Origin: Geothrix sp.
GTDB taxonomy: Bacteria > Acidobacteriota > Holophagae > Holophagales > Holophagaceae
Direction of reading: 5' to 3'
Length of the DNA: 64,000 nt
NCBI RefSeq assembly: GCF_030219325.1
Contig: NZ_CP126625.1
Span: 3,584,857 to 3,648,856 of the forward strand
Numbering within the stretch: the stretch's first letter is position 1; each line of letters starts with the position of its first letter. Both the position numbers and the translations under genes were made by a program. Of this stretch, positions 7,605 to 18,200 are shown in pieces. Below the pieces are notes generated by a model, which saw only the letters and a program-made list of their open reading frames with translations, did not search any database and was not told the origin of the DNA.

Positions 7605-8737
7605 ACCATGCCATCCCATGTTCCCTGCTGACCCTTGCCCTGACGGCCACCGTGGCCTGTGATCGCAAAGCCGCACCTCCAGAGGCCAAGGAAACCCACA
7701 AGGAGGGGATCACCCACGCCGAAGAGGGCGCCCATCTCCCCCTGAAGGACATCCGGGGCCTCCGCTTCCTGGTGGTTCCCGAACCCAGGGCGGAAGGCGC
7801 CTGGTATCCCGCCGAGGCCATCGGCGACGAGTCCGCCCAGGCCGTCCTCAGCAGCCCCGTGAAAGGAATCGTCTCGGCCATCCTGATCGCGCCGGGGCAG
7901 CATGTCGGCAGCGGCGCGGGACTGGTCACCCTCCAGAGCCCCGAGCTGGCCCGCTTCAAGGCCGACTGGCTGTCCGCCCGCGCTAAGCGTGACCGCGCCG
8001 AGGGCGAACTGGCCAGGGAGCAGCGGCTTTTCGAGGCTCAGGCGGGTTCGCGCCGAGAGCTGGAAGCCGCTCGGAGCGAGGCCGCCACGGCCCGAGCCGA
8101 CGAAGAGGCCGCCCGTCTCGCCCTGGAGGCCCGGGGCCAGAATCCGGAAACCGCAGGCGCCGTCCTGACCGTGAGGGCCCCGAAGGGCGGCACGGTCACG
8201 GCCTACAAGATCCAGCCCGGCCAGGGGGTCGAAGCGGGTCAGGACCTGGGCAGCTTCCAGGCCGCCTCGGCCGCCATCGCACGCCTTGAATTGCCGCTCC
8301 CCGCCCCGGAGAACTGGCGGCCCGGTGCCGTGACCGAGGTCCGCCAGAGCGATGGCCAGCGCTGGAGGGCCCGGCTGGAGGGCACCCCCACCGTACTCAC
8401 CACCGATACCCGGCGACTCAGCTATCGCCTGCGCCTTCTGGGTGGTTCCCTGCCCATCCCCGGCGCTTCCCTGGAGGTGAAGGTGCCCCTTGAACGCGCG
8501 GTCTACCTGCCCCAGGCGGCGCTCCAGCAGACGGACGGCCGCTGGGGAGTCTTCGTGGTGGACCAGGCAGAAGCGGTGTTCCGGCCCGTCAGACGCGGGC
8601 TGGACGTCAAGGACGAGGTGCTTGTGGCGGAGGGGCTGAAGTCCGGCGAGACAGTGGTGGCCGAGGGCGCCTACCTCCTCAAGGCGTTCCAGCAGAAGCG
8701 GGCCCAGCCCGAAGCGGGGGGCGGCCATGGCCACTGA
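7601..8737 (+). CDS. periplasmic adaptor (membrane fusion) subunit of RND efflux
   Basis: 378 aa. The N-terminus is lipoprotein-like (LTLALTATVACDRKAA, a possible lipobox with Cys near residue 19). Then come a lipoyl-type segment (VKGIVSAILIAPGQHVGSG), an alpha-helical hairpin rich in Arg/Glu/Ala (about 120-190), the second lipoyl half and a beta-barrel/membrane-proximal domain. This is the HlyD/CusB order. A His-containing tail (GGGHGH) and an early HKEGITHAEEGAH stretch could bind metal. It overlaps the channel gene by 4 bp and the pump gene by 11 bp. Confidence 0.85.
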   Translation: MNHAIPCSLLTLALTATVACDRKAAPPEAKETHKEGITHAEEGAHLPLKDIRGLRFLVVPEPRAEGAWYPAEAIGDESAQAVLSSPVKGIVSAILIAPGQHVGSGAGLVTLQSPELARFKADWLSARAKRDRAEGELAREQRLFEAQAGSRRELEAARSEAATARADEEAARLALEARGQNPETAGAVLTVRAPKGGTVTAYKIQPGQGVEAGQDLGSFQAASAAIARLELPLPAPENWRPGAVTEVRQSDGQRWRARLEGTPTVLTTDTRRLSYRLRLLGGSLPIPGASLEVKVPLERAVYLPQAALQQTDGRWGVFVVDQAEAVFRPVRRGLDVKDEVLVAEGLKSGETVVAEGAYLLKAFQQKRAQPEAGGGHGH

Positions 8738-11700
8738 CCCCAGCCTCCCGGACGGATCAGACATCCCCCTTGATCCGGCCATGCCGCACGATCCCTACAC
8801 GGTCTACACCCCGCAGCATCGAACGCTGATCCGCCGCTGGTTCGACTTCCTCCTCCCGCACAAGGGATGGGTGTTCGCCCTCAGCCTCGCCTGGGGGCTG
8901 GCGGGCGTCTTCACCTTCGCCCAGCTCAAGCGCGACCTCTTCCCGGACATGAACCTGCCCATCCTCAGCGTGCTCATCCAGAGCCCAGGCCGGGCCACGC
9001 CTGAACTGGAGCTGTCCGTGGCCCAGCCCACCGAGCAGGCCCTGGGCGGCATGCCCGGGGTCAAGCGCGTCGCGACGACGGTGCTCCCCGAGCTGGTCCA
9101 GGTGGTGGTGACATTTGACGGCGCCACGGATCCCTGGCGGGCGCGGCAGCTGGTGGCCGAGCGGCTGACCGGAGTGATCGGGAGCTTCCCGACTGGCACC
9201 CGTCCGCCCCTGATGTCCAGCGCGTCCGGCCGCCTTCAGGAGCTGATGGAGGTCGTCCTGGAAAGCGAGAGCGTGGACCCCATGAAGCTGCGGGACTACG
9301 CCGAGCAGGTGCTGGGGCCCAGGCTCCAGTCCCTGCCCGGCGTGGCCCGGGTGGAGCGCCTGGGGGGACAGGAGAGGTCCCTCCAGATCACGCTGGACCC
9401 CGGAAAGCTACGCAACCTCGGAGTCAGCCTGGATCGCGTGATGGCGGCCCTGGAACAGAGCCACCAGGACATGGCGACGGGGGTGCTGGAGATCCAGGAC
9501 AAGGGCTGGTTCATGACCGTGGGCAGCCTCGCGGCGACCCCAGAGGAAGTGCGCCGGCTCCCCGTGCAGGCCGCCAGGGGGATCGTGACCCTGGGTGAAG
9601 TAGCCGATGTTCGCGAGGCCCCGGCCTTCCGCCGGGGACTGGCTCGGCACAACGGCCACGAGGATGTGAGCCTGCGCATCGTGAAGCAGCCAACCGCGGC
9701 CACGCTGGACGTGGCCGAGGGCGTTCGCACCGCCGTGGTGGAGCTGAAGAAGGGCCTTCCCGAGGGCATGCGCCTGGAGGTGATCTACGACCAGGGGCGT
9801 CTCGTCACCCGTGCCCTGAACGGCGTGACCCTGGCCCTGCTGGTGGGCGGTATCTTCGTGGCCATGGTCCTCGTGGTCCTCCTCGGGAACCTGCGCGGGG
9901 CCCTGCTGGTGCTGGCCGTGCTGCCCCTGGCCACCTTCGGGGCCGCGATCCCCCTGCACTTCGCCGGGCTGGGCCTCAACGCCATGACCCTCGGTGGCCT
10001 CGCCATCGCCGTGGGTCTCCTGGTGGATGCTGCGGTGATCATGGTGGAAAACCTGGCCCACCGGCTGCACACGCACAAAGAACAGGAGGAATCGCGCCGC
10101 GTGGCCCTCACCCGTGCCGCCGCCGAGGTGGCCACGCCCATCCTCATCGCCGTCCTGGTGATCCTGGCCGTCTTCATCCCCCTGCTGTCCATGGGCGGCA
10201 TCGCGGGCAAGCTCTACGCGCCCCTGGCCGTGGCCGTGGCCTCGGCCATGACCATCAGCCTGGTGCTGACCTTCACCCTGGTGCCCGCCCTGGTGGAGCG
10301 GTTCCTGCCCCCCGGCACCTCCCTGGATGAGCCGCGCTTCATCGCAGCCATCAAGCGGATCTACGCGCCAGCCCTCGGCTGGGCCCTGCACCACGGCCCC
10401 CTGGTGCGCGTGCTGGCCCTTGGCCTCACCGTTCCCAGCCTCTGGCTGGCGTTTCAGCTCGGCACCAACTTCCTGCCCACGCTGGACGAGCGGGCCTTCA
10501 TGCTCCTCTCCAAGGTGCCCGCGGAAAGCAGTCTGGAGGCCGTCGATCAGGCCAACGCACACCTGGATGCCCGCCTGAAGACCATCCCGGGTGTGGAATC
10601 CGTCTACCGGCGGAGCGGGCGCGCCGAGGTCACCGAGGACCCCTGCCCCATCACCGACAGCGAGATCATGGTCATCCTGAAACCTGTTGCCGATGAGCGC
10701 ACCGTCGGGATGGAGGTGCTGGAGGCCGCCGAGGCCATGCCCTTCCCCGTGGAGGTGAACACCCCCATGCAGGAGCGCATCGCCGAGGGCATCGGGGGCA
10801 CGCCTGCGGACATCCAGGTGAAGGTCTTCGGCCGCCACCTGGAGGCCATCCGGGGAGCGATCCCGGAACTCCGGGAGCGGCTTCTGAAAGTCGAGGGCGT
10901 CCGCAGCGTGACCCCGGACACGCCGGACCCCATGCCCCGCTGGCGACTGGTGCTCGACGAAGAGGCCTTGCGCCGTCTGGGCGTCCCCCGCCCCCTGGTG
11001 ACGAGGACGCTTCAGGCGGCCCTCCAGGGCCTCCCCTCCGAGATCCGCTTCGAGGGTCCCCAGCGCATCGAGCGCATGGTGCGCTTTCCCAATGATGGCC
11101 GGATGAGCCCCGAGACCCTGAAGGGCACGCCCCTGGTCCTGGACGATGGCCGTGCCCTGACACTGGGCCAGGTGGCCCGCTTTGAGGAGGCCTCCACGCC
11201 CACCCTGGTCCGTCGGGAATCCGGTCAGCGGCGCCTCGGCCTCAACATCCGGACCTCCGGCGACCTCGGCGGCACGGCCAGGCGCATCGAGAAGGCTCTC
11301 GAGGGCATGAAGCTTCCCGAGGGCGCCTTCATCAAGCTGGGGGGGAAGATCGAGGAGACCCGGGAGACCCAGCGCCGGCTGGGGCTCGCCATCGTGGCCG
11401 CCCTGGCGCTGGTGGTGGGTCTCCTCTACATCGCCCTGAAGACCTGGCGGGAGGTGCTGGTGGTGCTCGCCACCCTGCCGGACGCCTTCGCGGGCGCGCT
11501 TGTGGCGTTGTGGCTGACCGGGGAGACCTGGAACATCAGCTCCATCGTGGGGATGATCGGGCTGTTCGGCGTGGCGGTGCAGAATAGCCTCGTGCTGATC
11601 ACCCAGGCCAAGAGCCTGATGGCGCAGGGTCTCCCCTTCGAGGCTGCCCTGCGGGAAGCCAGCCTGGGCCGCGTGCGCCCCAAGCTCATGACCGCCGGGG

Positions 11701-11879
11701 CCGCCATCCTCGGCCTGATGCCCATGCTGTTCGGCTTCGGCGGTTCCGAGCTGGAGCGCCCCCTGGCCATCGCCATGGTGGGCGGCCTCGTCACCAGCAC
11801 CCTCTTCACCCTGCTGGCCCTGCCTAGCTTCTACGCTTGGGTGGGGAAGCCGAAGGACGGGGAGGTCCCCACCGCCTGA
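8727..11879 (+). CDS. RND-family efflux pump (CzcA/CusA-like inner-membrane transporter)
   Basis: 1050 aa, normal for RND pumps; proton-driven export across both membranes together with the two preceding genes. There are two sets of one plus five transmembrane segments around two large periplasmic loops. The TM4 motif is AIAVGLLVDAAVIMVEN. Heavy-metal RND pumps have a DFG-type sequence with an acidic residue here; this one keeps only the later Asp, so metal specificity is not certain. The N-terminus has an extra cytoplasmic stretch of about 45 residues rich in Pro/Asp before the first TM. The Cys/His-rich small gene upstream argues for metals, while the TM4 motif is closer to drug pumps. Confidence 0.88.
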   Translation: MATDPSLPDGSDIPLDPAMPHDPYTVYTPQHRTLIRRWFDFLLPHKGWVFALSLAWGLAGVFTFAQLKRDLFPDMNLPILSVLIQSPGRATPELELSVAQPTEQALGGMPGVKRVATTVLPELVQVVVTFDGATDPWRARQLVAERLTGVIGSFPTGTRPPLMSSASGRLQELMEVVLESESVDPMKLRDYAEQVLGPRLQSLPGVARVERLGGQERSLQITLDPGKLRNLGVSLDRVMAALEQSHQDMATGVLEIQDKGWFMTVGSLAATPEEVRRLPVQAARGIVTLGEVADVREAPAFRRGLARHNGHEDVSLRIVKQPTAATLDVAEGVRTAVVELKKGLPEGMRLEVIYDQGRLVTRALNGVTLALLVGGIFVAMVLVVLLGNLRGALLVLAVLPLATFGAAIPLHFAGLGLNAMTLGGLAIAVGLLVDAAVIMVENLAHRLHTHKEQEESRRVALTRAAAEVATPILIAVLVILAVFIPLLSMGGIAGKLYAPLAVAVASAMTISLVLTFTLVPALVERFLPPGTSLDEPRFIAAIKRIYAPALGWALHHGPLVRVLALGLTVPSLWLAFQLGTNFLPTLDERAFMLLSKVPAESSLEAVDQANAHLDARLKTIPGVESVYRRSGRAEVTEDPCPITDSEIMVILKPVADERTVGMEVLEAAEAMPFPVEVNTPMQERIAEGIGGTPADIQVKVFGRHLEAIRGAIPELRERLLKVEGVRSVTPDTPDPMPRWRLVLDEEALRRLGVPRPLVTRTLQAALQGLPSEIRFEGPQRIERMVRFPNDGRMSPETLKGTPLVLDDGRALTLGQVARFEEASTPTLVRRESGQRRLGLNIRTSGDLGGTARRIEKALEGMKLPEGAFIKLGGKIEETRETQRRLGLAIVAALALVVGLLYIALKTWREVLVVLATLPDAFAGALVALWLTGETWNISSIVGMIGLFGVAVQNSLVLITQAKSLMAQGLPFEAALREASLGRVRPKLMTAGAAILGLMPMLFGFGGSELERPLAIAMVGGLVTSTLFTLLALPSFYAWVGKPKDGEVPTA

Positions 11880-12202
11880 CCCGGCGCACGGCCGCGCCCC
11901 ATCTTCGGATTCACGCCTTCGCCGGTCCAAGCGCCAGCGGAGGCTGGATCCGAATGACACGGGGGCCCCCCAAGGAGGACCCCCGCTGGCTCCGGGCACT
12001 GGAAACCCGGACCCCCCCTCGTACACCTGTTACTTCTGACCCTCCATGATCGTCGACGCCCGATGGCCCGCCAGATCCGGTTCCGAGATACCCGGCCCTC
12101 CGGTACCCAACACCTGATCAGGAGTCCATCCGCCCCGGCCGAACCCCTGCCCTGGCGATGAGGCCGGTCCTCATCGCCAAGGGGTAGGAGTGGATCCGAT
12201 TC
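11880..12202. other. intergenic region between convergent RND and cytochrome genes
   Basis: About 320 bp with no convincing ORF. It holds a GC-rich stretch with GGGGG/CCCCC mirror pieces around 11960-11990 (a possible terminator for the RND operon) and a clear hairpin at 12153-12179. Otherwise I see nothing. Confidence 0.6.
12153..12179 (-). terminator. hairpin downstream of the giant cytochrome gene
   Basis: Perfect 11-bp stem TGGCGATGAGG / CCTCATCGCCA with a 5-nt CCGGT loop, 24 bp past the cytochrome stop. There is no T-tract, so it is either a Rho-assisted terminator or an mRNA 3'-end stabiliser. Confidence 0.55.
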
Positions 12203-15200
12203 CTAGTTCCAGACGTTCCCGCTGGTGGTGTGGCCCTGCCCGTGGCAGGAGAGGGCGCAGCCGCCTCGGCCGATGGTGGCATTCACGGTGTAGGTGAGGG
12301 CCCCGGTGGCCGGCTGGGCGCCGCCGCCGAACTTGATGGTGTCGCTGGAGAGCTGGTCCGGCGTGATGCGGACGGCGGAGGTATCCAGGTACTTCCAGTG
12401 GTCGATGGCGCCCTGCTTGTTCTGGGTCATGTCGTGGCAGTAGTCGCAGGTCGTGTTGTGGGCCCCGGGGTTGTTGTGGCGGCCCGTGGCGTCGTTGTAC
12501 TGGGTGGCCGTGGAGGCCACCTTGTGGCAGGCGATGCAGTAGGTGGTGGCATTCACCGTGAGGCTTCCGCTCTGCCAGCCCGGGGTGGTCTGGCCGCCAT
12601 GGCAGCTCACGTTGGAGCAGGTGAAGGCCGAGGCGCTGGCCGTGATCCCGGCGGTGCCGGACTGGGCATTGAAGGTGGGATCGAGGGACACGGAGGCGGG
12701 ACCGGACAGGATCGGGCTGGTCAGCCGCTTGTTGGCATTGCTGTAGTGGGTGTTGGCCGTGTCCCCGGGCACCGAGCCCACGTGGCAGGCTTCGCAGACC
12801 GAGGCGGTGAGGGAAGCGGGCAGCACGGGCGTGGTCCGGGTGAAGGTCAGCAGGGAGAGGTGCTTCAGGTGGGCGCCCTGGAGGTTCGGCCAGGTGGAGC
12901 CCGTGGGGCCCTGGGTCTTGAAGTTTGTGCCCACGTGGCAGGACAGGCAGGTCCCCGCGCCGGTGGCGACTGCGGTGGGATCGGCCAGGGTGTGGCAGAC
13001 GTTGCAGGTGGGTCCGGTCTTGGCGGAGACGCCTCCCAGGTCATGGCAGGTGATGCACTCCCCGTTGAACTGGGCCAGGGTCAGGGTCTGGTGGTGGTTG
13101 CCACCGGTGCTGACGTCGGTGCTGAGGAAGGGCACGGGGTGCGCCACGCCGGATCCCTTGGGCATGGCCCAGTGGTTCGTGGTCGGCGTGTGGATCTGGC
13201 TGTGGCAGGTGAGGGCGCAGCCGCCATCGCCCTCGGGGTAGGTGGCGTTGATGGTGTAGGTGGCCGGGCCGGTGATCGGGTAGGTGGTGTTGCCGAGGTT
13301 GAACTTGATGGTGGTGCTGGGCAGCTTGTTGGTGCTGCTGACGGGTGTGGTGTTCAACTCCGCGAAGTGGTTCTGCGCGCCGGGGGTGGCCAACGTCATG
13401 TCGTGGCAGATGGTGCAGTCGAGGGTGCCCGCGGTGGAGTGGGTGCCCCAGGCATGGCGTCCGATGGCGTCGTTGTACTGGGAGGGCGTGGTCCCGTAGT
13501 TGATGGCGTGGCACAGGGTGCACTGGGAGGTCGAGGCGATGGTCCCGGTCCGCCAGTTGGGGGTATCCAGGCCACCGTGACAGCTGGTGCTGGAGCAGGT
13601 GAGGGCCGCGACATTGAAGCCCGCCGTGTTGCCGCTCTGGGCGTGATACAGGGCGTCGATGCTCACGGTGCCCGGCCCGGTCGGGGTGGCGACCCGGGCA
13701 TTGGCATTGTTGTAGTGCGTGGTGCTGCCGGTGCCGGCATTGGCATGGCAGGTGTTGCAGGTCAGGGTCGTGAGCAGGCCCATGTGCTTGCCGTGGGCGC
13801 CGGCGATGCTCGGGAAGGAGGCCCCCGTGGGACCGGTGGGCAGGCCGGAAGAACCCACGTGGCAGGACAGGCAGGTTCCGACGCCGGTGGCCACCTGGGT
13901 GGGATCGGCGAGGGTGTGGCAGGTCGAGCAGACGGGGGCCGTGGCCAGAGGGGAGGTGCCGGAATAGGCGTGGCAGGTGGCGCAGTCGGCGGCGAAGGTG
14001 GCCGCCGTGGCGGTCAGGTGGCCGTTGCCCTGCGTGTCCGTCTGGCCCGCGTAGAAGGGCACCGCGTGGGGGGCGCCGGAGGCGGTCCACGTGTCGATCG
14101 CAGCCGCATGGATGTGGGTATGGCAGGTGAGGGCGCAACCGCCGTTGCCCTGGGTGGCGCTCGTCACCGTGTAGGTGCCGGGGCCCGTGACGATGGCGGG
14201 GTTGAAGACGATGGTGCCGCTGGGCAGCTGATCCGCGGGCACGCCCGTGGCGACGCCGTCCACCGCGCCGGTGTTGAGGTACTTGAAGTGCGCCAGGGCC
14301 CCGGCGGAGCCGTTGCCCATGTTGTGGCAGGTGGTGCAGGCGATGGCGTTCGCCGCGTTCGTGGCGTTGTGGGTGCCGAGGCTGTGGCGTCCGAAGGCGT
14401 CGTTGTACTGGGTGATCGTTCCCGCTGAAACGGCCACGCCGTGGCAGGCGGTGCACTGGGTGCTGCTGTTGAGGGTGCCCACCTGCCAGCCCGGGGTGGT
14501 CTGGGCGCCGTGGCAGCTCACGTTGGAGCACGTCAGCGAGGCCGGGGTGAAGGCCGGGGCCCCGCCCGTCTTGGCGGAGAACAGCAGGTCGATGGACACC
14601 GTGCCGGGCCCCGTGGGCACGCTGGAGCGGGCATTGGCGTTGTTGTAGTGGGTGAGGCTGCCGGTGCCGGCGCTGGCGTGGCAGGTGTCGCAGGTCAGCG
14701 CCGTGGCCAGGGCCAGATGCTTCGCATGGGCCCCGGCGATGCTGGGGAAGCTGGCGCCGGTGGGGCCCTTCGGAAGGCCGGAGGGGCCCACGTGGCAGGA
14801 GAGGCAGGTCCCGGCGCCCGTGGCCGCGACGGTGGGGTTGGCCAGGGCATGGCAGGCGGAGCAGAGCGGGGAGGTCGCGTTGGGGGAAGTCCCGGTGTAG
14901 GCGTGGCAGTTGCCGCAATCGGCCGTGAAAATGGCCGCCGTGGCGCTCAAGTGGCCATTGCCCTGGGCATCCTTCTGCCCGGTGAGGAAGGGCACCGGGT
15001 GGGGCACGTTGGCGAAGGTCCATTCGTTCACGGCCGTGGTGTGGATGTGGGTGTGGCAGGTGAGCGCGCAGCCCCCGTTGCCCTGGGTGGCGCTCGTCAC
15101 GGTGTAGGTGCCTGGGCCCGTGACGATGGCGGGGTTGAAGGAGATGGTGCCGCTGGGCAGCTGGTCGGCGGGGCTTCCCGTGGCGACGCCGTCGACGGCC

Positions 15201-18200
15201 GGCGTGTTCAGGTACTTGAAGTGGGCGAGGGCCCCGGCCGAGCCGTTGCCCATGTTGTGGCAGGTGGTGCAGGCGATGGCGTTGGCCGCGTTCGTGGCGT
15301 TATGGGTGCCAAGGCTGTGCCGGCCGAAGGCATCGTTGAACTGGGCCGTGGTCGCGGAGGAGGCCGCCACACCATGACAGGCCGTGCACTGGACGCCGCT
15401 GTTGATCGCGCCCGTCTGCCAGCTGGGGGTGGCCTGGCCGCCGTGGCAGCTCACGTTCGAGCAGGTGAGCGCGGCCGGGGTGAAGAGGGAGGTGCCTGTC
15501 TTCGCGTTGAACGTGGCATCCATGGACACGGGCGCGGGGCCCGTGGGCGTGGCGACCCGCGCGTTGGCATTCGCATAGTGGGTGGCGGTGCCGCTGCCGC
15601 TGCCGGCGTGGCAGGTGTTGCAGGTCAGCGCCGTGGCCAGGTTCATGTGCTTGGTGTGGGCGCCGGCGATGCTGGGGAAGGTGGTGCCGCCGGGGCCCTT
15701 CGGCAGTCCGCTGGTGCCCGCATGGCAGGACAGGCAGGTGGCGGGGCCCGATGCGGCCAGGGTGGGATCCGCGAGCTTGTGGCACACGTTGCAGAGCGGC
15801 GCCGCGGCCATGGGCGAGCTGCCCGAATAGGCATGGCAGGCGGAGCAGTCCGCCGTGAAGACGGCCGCGGTGGCGGTGACGTGGCCATTGCCCTGGGTGT
15901 CGGTCTGGCCCGAGAGGAACGGGATGGCGTGCGGGGCGCCGCTGGCGGTCCAGGTGTCCACCGTCGCCACGTGGATGTGGGTGTGGCAGGTGAGGGCGCA
16001 GCCGCCGTTGCCCTGGGTGGCGCTCGTCACCGTGTAGGTGCCAGGGCCCGTGACGATGGCGGGGTTGAACACGATGGTGCCGCTGGGCAGCTGGTCCACG
16101 GGCAGGCCCGTGGCCACGGCGTCCACCGCCGGGGTGTTCAGGTACTTGAAGTGGGCGAGCGCGCCAGCCGAGCCGTTGCCCATGTTGTGGCAGGTGGTGC
16201 AGGCGATGGCGTTGGCGGCATTGGTGGCGTTGTGGGTGCCGAGGCTGTGGCGCGCGAAGGCGTCGTTGTACTGGGTGGTGGTCGCCGAGGAGGCGGCCAC
16301 ACCGTGGCAGGCGGTGCACTGCGTGCCGCTGTTGAGGGTGCCGCCCTGCCAGGCGGGGGTCCCCTGACCGCCGTGGCAACTGACGTTCGAGCAGGTGAGC
16401 GAGGCGGGCGTGAAGGTGGGGTTGCCACCACTCTTCGCCTTGAAGGTGGGATCCATGGCCACGGTGCCGGGTCCAGTGGGGGCCGCGGTCCGCGCGTTGG
16501 CATTGGCGTAATGGGTGGCGGTTCCCGTGCCGGCGCCGGTATGGCAGGTGTTGCAGGTCAGGGCCGTGGGCAGGGCCAGGTGCTTCGCATGGGCTCCGGG
16601 AAGGCTGGGGAAGGCCGTGCCGGCGGGGCCGGCGGGCAGGCCCGCGGGACCGACGTGGCAGGACAGGCAGGTCCCGGCCCCCGTCGCGGCCAGGGTGGGA
16701 TTGGCCAGGGCATGGCAGATGGAGCAGAGCGGGGAAGCGGCGTTGGGCGAGGTTCCGGAGTACGCATGGCAGTTGGCGCAGTCCGCCGCGAAGATGGCGG
16801 CCGTGGCCGTCAGGTGGCCATTGCCCTGGACATCCTTCTGTCCGGTGAGGAAGGGCACCGGATGCGGGACGTTGGCGAAGGTCCAGTCATTCACGGCGGC
16901 GGTGTGGATGTGGGTGTGGCAGGTGAGGGCGCAGGTGCCGCTGCCCTGGGTGGCGCTGGTCACCGCGTAGGTGCCGGGGCCCGACACGATGAGGGGGTCG
17001 AAGGCGATGGTGCCGCTGGGCATCTGGTCCGCAGGCGCTCCGCTCGAGGCGCCGTCGACCGCCGGGGTGTTCAGGTACTTGAAGTGGGCCAGGGCGCCGG
17101 GCGAGCCATTGCCCATGTTGTGGCAGGTGGTGCAGGCGACGGCGTTGGCCGCGTTCGTGGCGTTGTGCGTGCCGAGGCTGTGCCGGCCGAAGGCGTCGTT
17201 GAACTGGGTGATGGTGGTCTTGGAGGCGGCCACGCCGTGGCACGCGGTACATTGTGTCCCGCTGTTGATCGTGCCGAACTCCCAGGCGGGCGTGGCCTGG
17301 CCCCCGTGGCAGCTCACGTTCGAGCAGGTCAGGGAGGCGTCGGTGAACGCGGGCGCCCCGCCCGTCTTGGCTGCGAACAGGGGATCGATGGCCACGCTGG
17401 CGGGCCCGGCGAGCTGCCAGAGCCGGGCATTGGCGTTGTCGTAGTGGGTGAAGGTGCCGCTGCCGCTGCCGCTGTGGCAGGTGTTGCAGGTCAGCGCCGT
17501 GGCCAGGTTCATGTGCTTGGCGTGGGCGCCGGCGATGCTGGGGAAGCCGGTGCCCCCGGGGCCCTTCGGCAGTCCGCTGGTGCCTTCGTGGCAGGAGCGG
17601 CAGGTGCCGGCATTGGTGCCCGGCAGGGTGGGATCCGCCAGTTGGTGGCATTCCTGGCAGAGCGGGGCCGTCGTCGTGGGGGAGGTGCCCGAATAGGCGT
17701 GGCAGTTGGCGCAGTCGGCGGCGAAGGCCGTGGCCGTGACGGTCAGGTGGCCATTTCCGCTGCTGGTGGTCATCCCGGCGAGGAAGGGGATCGGATGGGG
17801 GGCGACCTTGTCGTCGTGGCAGAGGGTCGCGTTGAAGCAGCCCGGCTGGGTACCTGCGGGCGCGGGGATGGCGGGGTGGCCGATCGGATTCTTCGCCGAG
17901 CCCGGGAAGTGGCACTGGACGCAGACGGCGGCATTGGACGGATCGGTCGTCACGTGGGTGAAGGTCGAGCCAGGGCCTAGGCGCCAGGGCTTGGGCGGAT
18001 GCGGGGCGCTCACGCCATGGCAGGTGACGCAGGCATTGGCGGCGGGGCCGCCCGAGAAGTCCTTGTCGTGGCAGATCTGGCAGGAGGCCAGGCCCGCGCC
18101 GGCCGGCGTGCCGATCGCCGACTTGGCACGCAGGCCGTGGCTGCCCGGATCCGCGAAACCGGGCGTGGACTGGTGGTGGCACCCTGTCGTCATGCAGGTC

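Noticed and set aside
12225-17725. CRISPR-like regular repeats in 12-18 kb
   Set aside because: The period is about 931 bp and in frame, so it is protein-module duplication and not a CRISPR array. No CRISPR was seen in the window.
12230-17980. Two long Gly/Ala/Val-rich plus-strand frames over the cytochrome
   Set aside because: They are antisense readings of the haem-motif repeats in GC-rich DNA and have no domain or ribosome site.
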